A stretch of 64,000 bases of DNA. It comes from DATFES01 sp035457725. Lineage in GTDB: Bacteria; Pseudomonadota; Alphaproteobacteria; CACIAM-22H2. The position numbers were made by a program, and so were the translations under genes. Positions 58,713-64,000 of this stretch are shown piece after piece. The stretch covers positions 5,070 through 69,069 of the forward strand of contig DATIBC010000041.1 of assembly GCA_035457725.1 (NCBI GenBank). The letters are read 5' to 3'. Within the stretch, counting starts at the first letter, position 1. The number at the start of each line of letters is the position of its first letter. The notes beneath the pieces were generated by a model. The model worked only from the letters and a program-made list of their open reading frames with translations, did no database searches and was not told where the DNA came from.

Positions 58713-59549
58713 ATGGCAATCAAGGACATTCTCGTCTCCGTCGACGACGACGCGACGTCACCGGCGCGAACCGCCCTTGCCGTCAGGTTGGCCAAGGACC
58801 ACCAAGCCCGCTTGACCGCGCTTTACGTCAGCATGGCGCCGAGAATTCCTGAGTACGTGCGCGCCCAGCTCCCGCCGACGGTGGCCGAGGTTCAAGCGTC
58901 GCGGATGCGCGAAACCAGCGAGCGTCTCGAAGCCGAGTTGCGCAAGGCCGCCTTGGCGGAAAACCTCGACATCGAATGGCGGGCGGTGGAGGGCGACATC
59001 GTCGCCACGGCGATGCTGCACGCGCGCTATTGCGACCTGACCATCGTCGGCCAGGCCTCGGACGACGCCAACCTCAATCGCGACGTATACGCCCGTCTGG
59101 GCGAGGATCTCGTCATGGGAAGCGGACGCCCGGTGCTGATCGCCCCGCGCTACGGCAGCTTCGCCAGCTGCGGCGAGAGGATCCTTATCGCATGGAACGG
59201 AACGCGGGAGGCGGCGCGCGCGGTGCACGACTCGCTGCCGTTCCTGCGTCGCGCCAAGCAAACGATGGTGCTGAGCATCAATCCGGGGGCCGCCGTCAAC
59301 CACCGCATTCCAGGCGCCGACATCGCGCGCCACCTCGCTCGGCACGGCGTGCGTTGCGAGGCGACGACGACCCAGGCCGACAGCGACATCGAGGTGGGCG
59401 ACGTCTTGCTATCGCGTGCCGCCGATCTCGGGGCGGACATGATCGTAATGGGCGCGTACGGGCATTCGCGATTGCGCGAATTGGCGCTCGGCGGCGTCAC
59501 CCGTCATCTCATCAAGCACATGACGGCGCCGACGCTGATGGCGCATTAG
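58713..59549 (+). CDS. Tandem-domain universal stress protein
   Basis: A 278-aa protein of two UspA-like domains. The second keeps the ATP-binding motif (GAYGHSRLRELALGGVTRHL, i.e. G-2x-G-9x-G-S/T), whereas the first lacks a clean copy. Such proteins help survival under low oxygen and other stress. GGGGGAA precedes the ATG. The gene lies behind an FNR/FixK box and a perfect -10 element and is convergent with the ccoGHIS cluster, so it is probably induced with high-affinity respiration. Confidence 0.9.
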   Translation: MAIKDILVSVDDDATSPARTALAVRLAKDHQARLTALYVSMAPRIPEYVRAQLPPTVAEVQASRMRETSERLEAELRKAALAENLDIEWRAVEGDIVATAMLHARYCDLTIVGQASDDANLNRDVYARLGEDLVMGSGRPVLIAPRYGSFASCGERILIAWNGTREAARAVHDSLPFLRRAKQTMVLSINPGAAVNHRIPGADIARHLARHGVRCEATTTQADSDIEVGDVLLSRAADLGADMIVMGAYGHSRLRELALGGVTRHLIKHMTAPTLMAH

Positions 59550-59569
59550 AAGCAGCGGCGGCCGCGCCT

Positions 59570-59755
59570 TCACGCCGATTCCTGGCGATCGAAATAACGC
59601 TTGATCAACCAAAAATCGAACAGAACGCCGAACAGGAACAGCAGCAGACCAAAAGCGTAGATCGCTCCGTCGACCGACCTGGCGGCGATGACCAGGCCGA
59701 TAAATGCGATCAGCGACATGATCACGAGGCTGATAGTAAGCGACATATTCGACAT
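59570..59755 (-). CDS. Small two-helix membrane protein downstream of ccoS
   Basis: A 61-aa protein with two hydrophobic helices (LTISLVIMSLIAFIGLVIA and AIYAFGLLLFLFGVLFDFWL) and a basic C-terminus KRYFDRQ. GGGGG lies about 9 bases before the ATG at 59755. It is 30 bases downstream of ccoS on the same strand, so it is probably the last gene of the ccoGHIS transcript. I do not recognise a named family. A role near cbb3 oxidase assembly is guesswork from position. Confidence 0.6.
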   Translation of the reverse strand: MSNMSLTISLVIMSLIAFIGLVIAARSVDGAIYAFGLLLFLFGVLFDFWLIKRYFDRQESA

Positions 59756-59785
59756 CGACACCCCCAACAATTACGGCGTGGTTAT

Positions 59786-59944
59786 TCAGCGACGCGGACG
59801 ATCGTCGTCTTCGTCGAACAAGATCCGGTTCGCGGCGCCGTCAAGGTCGTCGAACTGCCCGGTGCGCAACGCCCAGAGAAACGCCGCGAGCCCGATCAAG
59901 CCGAGTAAGATGGCGAGCGGAATCAAGATGAGCAGGCTATTCAC
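59786..59944 (-). CDS. ccoS: cbb3-type oxidase assembly protein CcoS
   Basis: A 52-aa protein with a single N-terminal membrane helix (LLILIPLAILLGLIGLAAFL) followed by the CcoS signature WALRTGQFDDLDGAANRILF. It is required for cofactor insertion into cbb3 cytochrome oxidase. The GTG start overlaps the ccoI stop by 4 bases, the normal arrangement in ccoGHIS operons. Confidence 0.92.
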   Translation of the reverse strand: MNSLLILIPLAILLGLIGLAAFLWALRTGQFDDLDGAANRILFDEDDDRPRR

Positions 59945-62331
59945 CGTTCCTCCCCCCGCTGCAGGCGTAGCGCATTGACGATGACGACTAGCGACGAGCT
60001 TGACATCGATACCGCGGCGATCAACGGCGTGACATGACCGAGGATGGCCAGCGGGACGGCGGCCAGATTGTACGTCAGCGCGATCGCGAGATTCTGCATC
60101 ACCAGACGACGAGCGCGACGAGCCAACCGAAGGGTCTCCACGACCGGAGTCAAGAACTCGCCTTGAAAGACGACATCGGCGCAATTCTGGCTGACGTCGA
60201 CCGCGCTCGAGGGCGACATGGAGACATGCGCGGCGGCTAAGGCCGGGGCGTCATTCAATCCATCGCCGACCATCAGCGTTCGGCGTCCTTCACGCGCCAG
60301 CGCTTCCAGCCGCCGTGTCTTCGCGGCCGGATCGTGCTCGGCGTTCCAGTTGTCGACGTCGAGATCACGGGCTATGGCGGCGACCACCTCTTTACGGTCG
60401 CCTGACAGGATTTCGATCGAATAGCCGGCCGCCCGTAGTAGCGCGAGCGTCTCGGCCGCGTCGGGCCGCAGTCGATCGGCGAAGGCGAACCGGGTCGGCG
60501 CCCGTCCAGGTCGGCTAAGCCAGAGCTCGGGCCCGGCGCCGGGTTTTCGCGAGTCGGCGACCCCGCAGAAGCGGCGGTTGCCCAACCGCTCTTCGCCGCG
60601 CTCGGTGATCCGTCTCAATCCTTGGCCTGGAATCTCCTCGACGCACGGCGCCGCCGCGCCGATGGGAGCGGCGGCGACCAGCGCGCGGGCAAGCGGGTGG
60701 CGACTTGCGCGCGCGAGACCGGCGGCGGCGGCCAGATCGTCGGCGCATATCTTGGCGACATTGGTCAGCGTCGGACGGCCGAGGGTCAGCGTGCCGGTCT
60801 TGTCGAAGACGATCGTGTCGACATCGTTGAGCCGCTCCAATGCCGTCCCGGATTTGACCAGCACGCCGCGGCGCATCAGGCGACCGGTGGCGGCGACCTG
60901 GACCACCGGCACGGCAAGGGCCAGCGCGCACGGGCAGGTGATGATCAGTACCGCGACTGCGTTGAGCAGGGCCGTCGGCCATGGCGCCGCGGCCAGGAGC
61001 CACCAACCGAGGAAGGTCGAGAACGCGGTGATGTGCACAACCGGCGCGTAGCGCCGCGCGACGCGATCGGCGAGCACGTTGAAGCGGCCGCGCGACCGTT
61101 CGGCTGCCTCGATCAGGCGGACGATCTCGGCGAGAAGGGTATCGTCGCCGCTTGCCGTCGCCTCGATGCGCAGCGGCGCGCTCAAATTCATTGTACCAGC
61201 AAACACCGGCGTCCCGGCGGGAGCGATAACGGGGCCGATTTCGCCGGTGACCAGGCTCTGGTCGACATCCGATATGCCATCGACGATTCGACCATCGACG
61301 CCGATGCGCTCGCCGGCGGCGACGAAGATCGTCTCTCCAGGCTTGACCGACGCCGGAACGCGCGCCTCGAAACCGCCGTCCGACCGAACCACCGTTACCG
61401 CCCGCGATGCAAGCCCGACAAGCTGTTCAGCCGCAGTCCGCGCCTTACCGCGCGCCTTGGCGTCGAGATAGCGCCCGATCAACAGAAAGAAAACCAGGGT
61501 GATCGCCGAGTCGAAATAGGCGTGCGACCCCGAGCGGGTCGTCTCGAACAAGCTTATCGCCGCGGCGAGCGCCACGCCGATCGATATCGGCACATCCATG
61601 TTAGCGCGGCCGGCGGCGAGCGAGGCCAGCGCCGAGCGGAAGAACGGACGTCCGGCGTAGGCCACGGCCGGCAGCGCAATCAACGCCGAGAGCCAATGCA
61701 TCAGGTCGCGGGTCGCCGTCCCCATCCCTTCGGCATGTCCGGCCCACACCGATACCGAGAGGAGCATTACGTTCGCCGCGGCGAAGCCTGACACCGCCAA
61801 GGCGCGCAGGAGTTCCCGTTCTTGCGCATCGCCGTCGCGGGCAAGCACCGCGGGGTCGTACGGGACGAGCCGAAAGCCGAGCGCGCCGATCGATGCGACG
61901 AATTGGCCGGCATCGGATGCCGGTCCGCGCCAAGCAAGCGACAGGCGCCGTGTCGTTAAGTTGACGCGGCCATCGACGATCCGGGAATCGCGCGCAAGAA
62001 CCGATTCGATCAGCCAGACGCACGCGGCACAATGGAGTCCGTCGATCATCAGGTGCAGGCGGGTCTCGCCGTTGGCGCCGACGCGGCAGTGCGCCGTGTA
62101 GTCGACTGCGATGTCGCCGTTGGGCCGAAGACGCCGAACGTTCGGATCGAGTCGAAAGCGATCGTAGAATCGCGCCAATCCCAGCCCCGCGATGACGTCG
62201 TGGGCCGTGGCGCAGCCAACGCAGCAGAACGTCGTCGGCGCGGCGGACGGAAGGCGTTCGCCGCAATGCGCACAGCGGGCGTCAATCTGCGGTCGAGCGA
62301 CGGCGGCGGCGGCGGCGAGCAATTTGGTCAC
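59941..62331 (-). CDS. ccoI: Copper-transporting P1B-type ATPase CcoI
   Basis: Copper-translocating P-type ATPase (796 aa) that supplies copper for cbb3 oxidase. The N-terminal Cys pairs (CAHCGE, CCVGC) typical of CcoI precede a heavy-metal-binding domain with GLHCAAC. Then come membrane helices, the ion motif CPCALALAVP, phosphorylation motif DKTGTLTLG, the nucleotide HP motif (SRHPLARAL) and GDGLNDAPAL. The GTG start overlaps the ccoH stop by 4 bases; the open frame upstream lies in ccoH in a different frame. Confidence 0.94.
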   Translation of the reverse strand: MTKLLAAAAAVARPQIDARCAHCGERLPSAAPTTFCCVGCATAHDVIAGLGLARFYDRFRLDPNVRRLRPNGDIAVDYTAHCRVGANGETRLHLMIDGLHCAACVWLIESVLARDSRIVDGRVNLTTRRLSLAWRGPASDAGQFVASIGALGFRLVPYDPAVLARDGDAQERELLRALAVSGFAAANVMLLSVSVWAGHAEGMGTATRDLMHWLSALIALPAVAYAGRPFFRSALASLAAGRANMDVPISIGVALAAAISLFETTRSGSHAYFDSAITLVFFLLIGRYLDAKARGKARTAAEQLVGLASRAVTVVRSDGGFEARVPASVKPGETIFVAAGERIGVDGRIVDGISDVDQSLVTGEIGPVIAPAGTPVFAGTMNLSAPLRIEATASGDDTLLAEIVRLIEAAERSRGRFNVLADRVARRYAPVVHITAFSTFLGWWLLAAAPWPTALLNAVAVLIITCPCALALAVPVVQVAATGRLMRRGVLVKSGTALERLNDVDTIVFDKTGTLTLGRPTLTNVAKICADDLAAAAGLARASRHPLARALVAAAPIGAAAPCVEEIPGQGLRRITERGEERLGNRRFCGVADSRKPGAGPELWLSRPGRAPTRFAFADRLRPDAAETLALLRAAGYSIEILSGDRKEVVAAIARDLDVDNWNAEHDPAAKTRRLEALAREGRRTLMVGDGLNDAPALAAAHVSMSPSSAVDVSQNCADVVFQGEFLTPVVETLRLARRARRLVMQNLAIALTYNLAAVPLAILGHVTPLIAAVSMSSSSLVVIVNALRLQRGEER

Positions 62332-62861
62332 GGTACGATCAGCCGGCGGACGGCGATGAACGTATCCTCGCCGCGTGTGGCGTGTATCCTGACGTCCCAC
62401 TGTCCGCGCCGAGGCAGATCAACGTCAGCTAAATAGCGGCCGGCGCCGGCATAGGTGGGTACCAGCGGAATCGCCGTGGCGTCCTCCAGCGGCCGCTCGG
62501 CCGAGGCTACGATGACAAGGCCGGAGAGGCCCTCGGCGTTGCCATCGACAATGGTAATCGCGATCGCCCCAGCGCCGTCGCCCCCGGGCTTGGCGACAAA
62601 GGCGACATCGGCACGCCATCCCAGCGCCGTTTGTCGCGCCTCGGCCTCGATCAGCCGATTGTACGCGATGCCCCGCTCGTATGGCCGCTCGGCGACAAGC
62701 CCCGTCCAGCTGCTGAGCGCGAACCACACCAGGGCCGCATTCGCCGCCAGGACGACCGACATTCCAAATACGAAAACGTACGGGATCCAGCTCCGGCGTG
62801 ATTCGGCCGGCGCACGGCGTCGAATGGCGACGGGAGGCATCGCGCGTCGCCCGTCGATCAT
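62328..62861 (-). CDS. ccoH: cbb3-type oxidase assembly protein CcoH/FixH
   Basis: A 177-aa protein with one membrane helix (IPYVFVFGMSVVLAANAALV) and a periplasmic beta domain ending RRGQWDVRIHATRGEDTF, matching FixH/CcoH. The motif ERGIAYNRLIEAEARQTALGW is characteristic. It stabilises the cbb3 oxidase during assembly. The ATG overlaps the ccoG stop by 4 bases, and a second in-frame Met at residue 8 is possible. Confidence 0.92.
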   Translation of the reverse strand: MIDGRRAMPPVAIRRRAPAESRRSWIPYVFVFGMSVVLAANAALVWFALSSWTGLVAERPYERGIAYNRLIEAEARQTALGWRADVAFVAKPGGDGAGAIAITIVDGNAEGLSGLVIVASAERPLEDATAIPLVPTYAGAGRYLADVDLPRRGQWDVRIHATRGEDTFIAVRRLIVP

Positions 62862-64000
62862 CGCACCGGCCCGAGGAAGACCGAGTGGTACTCGGCGGTC
62901 TCCCCGGATTCCGTTTCGCGTAACGAAAAAACGATCGGCGACGATTCGGCGGCGACCACGGCGCGCGGAGCGCTGACATAGATTCGGTACGTCGCGACCG
63001 AATCGGGTTTCGCCGACAGCCAGAGATTGGCGCCGTCATCGCTAGCCCCCGCGCCAACGACGCTGGTCTGCGCGTTCCCCGGACCGGCGACGCCAAGGCG
63101 ATAATCGTGCGCCTCGCGCGTCTTGTTGAGGATTTTGAGCGTGTAACCGTTGCGGATCGATCCGTCCGACAGCGTCACGTAGATCGGATTGCGATCGCGA
63201 AGGACGTTGACTTCGACCGTCGGCCGGGTGAGGAGCGCGCCGAGCATGATCAGACCGACGACGGCGAGCAGCGCGGAATAAATGATGACGCGCGGTCGGA
63301 TGAGCCGATATGGCGCCATCTTTCCGGTGGCGAGCGCGGCTTGGCTGGCGAGCGTATCGAAAGTGATGAGATTCGCCGGTCGACCGACCTTGTCCATGAC
63401 CGCGTTGCAGGCGTCGACGCAAAGTCCGCAGCCGATGCATTCGAGCTGTTGGCCGTCGCGGATGTCGATGCCGGTCGGACATACCGCGACGCACTGTCCG
63501 CAGTCGATGCAATCGCCTCGGCCTTCCCACGAAGTGCCCTGCTTGTGCTTGCCCCGCGGCTCGCCTCGCCAGTTCTGGTAGGTGACGACAAGCGAGCCTT
63601 CATCGAGCATCGCGGCCTGGAAGCGCGGCCATGGACACATATATGTGCAAACCTGCTCGCGCGCCCAGCCAGCCAGCAGATACGTCGTCGTGGTGAACAA
63701 TCCGATGAAAAAATAGGTCGCGCCGGATGCCTGAAGAGTGAAGGCGTTGCGCGTCACCGTGGGCGCGTCGTTGAAGTACCACACCCACGCTCCTCCGGTG
63801 GCGAGCGCGATCAGCAGCCAAACGCCGTGCTTGGCGGCCTTGCGGGCGAACTTCGCACCGCTCCAGGTCTGCTTGTCGAGCTTCATGCGGGCATTACGGT
63901 CGCCCTCGATCAGTCGCTCGACCCACATGAAAAGATCGGTCCACACCGTCTGCGGGCACGCGTAACCGCACCAAACGCGGCCCATCACCGTGGTCACGAG
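62858..64000 (-). CDS. ccoG: cbb3-type oxidase accessory protein CcoG (RdxA/FixG), 5' partial
   Basis: Membrane ferredoxin-like protein needed for cbb3 oxidase maturation, probably in copper reduction. Visible are FGRVWCGYACPQTVW-type sequence (here GRVWCGYACPQTVWTDLFMW), two [4Fe-4S] motifs (CIDCGQCVAVCPTGIDIRDG and CIGCGLCVDACNAV) and a C-terminal periplasmic domain. The frame is open to the right end and the usual ~100 N-terminal residues are missing, so the start lies beyond the window. The cbb3 structural genes ccoNOQP are expected further right. Confidence 0.93.
   Translation of the reverse strand, partial: LVTTVMGRVWCGYACPQTVWTDLFMWVERLIEGDRNARMKLDKQTWSGAKFARKAAKHGVWLLIALATGGAWVWYFNDAPTVTRNAFTLQASGATYFFIGLFTTTTYLLAGWAREQVCTYMCPWPRFQAAMLDEGSLVVTYQNWRGEPRGKHKQGTSWEGRGDCIDCGQCVAVCPTGIDIRDGQQLECIGCGLCVDACNAVMDKVGRPANLITFDTLASQAALATGKMAPYRLIRPRVIIYSALLAVVGLIMLGALLTRPTVEVNVLRDRNPIYVTLSDGSIRNGYTLKILNKTREAHDYRLGVAGPGNAQTSVVGAGASDDGANLWLSAKPDSVATYRIYVSAPRAVVAAESSPIVFSLRETESGETAEYHSVFLGPVR

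Noticed and set aside
1..64000. CRISPR arrays, insertion sequences, prophage, tRNA or rRNA genes
   Set aside because: I looked for regularly spaced repeats, transposase motifs, terminal inverted repeats and cloverleaf or rRNA-like sequence and found none convincing.

Overview
This is a GC-rich, densely coding stretch of a bacterial chromosome. I read it as alphaproteobacterial, perhaps Rhodospirillales-like. Supporting this are the aerobic cobaltochelatase pair CobS/CobT, a fused shikimate kinase/3-dehydroquinate synthase, a STAS-MlaE fusion, the xerD/accA/rpmB neighbourhood, a ccoGHIS cluster and FNR/FixK-type TTGAT-N4-GTCAA boxes. I see no rRNA, tRNA, CRISPR array, prophage or insertion sequence. 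Both ends cut through genes: an agmatinase-family gene on the left and ccoG on the right.

Layout. 1-4.4 kb: ureohydrolase fragment, then an MCE phospholipid-transport operon (STAS-MlaE, MlaF, MlaD, auxiliary lipoprotein). 4.4-12 kb: an aromatic catabolic operon on the minus strand whose six products match, in order, the carbazole upper pathway (CarAa oxygenase, CarBa/CarBb ring-cleavage dioxygenase, CarC hydrolase, CarAc ferredoxin, CarAd reductase). A divergent GntR repressor, an outer-membrane channel and a GlcG-like protein flank it. The ferredoxin is fused in frame to an SCP2 domain. 12-33 kb: mostly housekeeping genes: ankyrin, BolA, RHH, a CorC-type protein, AroKB, XerD, malate synthase plus malyl-CoA lyase, an adenylate cyclase/TPR protein, AccA, MeaB, L28, a phytase-like esterase, dienelactone hydrolase, CobT, CobS and a DnaJ-domain protein. 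33-36.4 kb: an acyl-CoA dehydrogenase / CoA-transferase / MaoC-type hydratase operon.

37.1-49 kb is the most striking part. Fourteen minus-strand genes, mostly overlapping or nearly abutting, encode SuyAB-type sulfolactate sulfo-lyase, a complete but split succinate-dehydrogenase-like complex, a two-subunit class I fumarase, a TauE/TSUP sulfite exporter, a NitT/TauT ABC importer and a SlcC/ComC-like dehydrogenase pair. The combination suggests uptake and desulfonation of a C4 sulfonate such as sulfosuccinate (oxidise, hydrate, eliminate sulfite, export it). That substrate is my inference.

49-58.6 kb: gamma-glutamyl enzymes, a PaaY/PaaN pair, an orphan NarL-type response regulator with an upstream FNR/FixK box, gnd-gntK and a DMT exporter. 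58.6-64 kb: a universal stress protein behind a well-formed FNR/FixK-type promoter, facing the ccoG-H-I-S genes for cbb3 oxidase assembly. This end of the window therefore looks like part of a microaerobic regulon.
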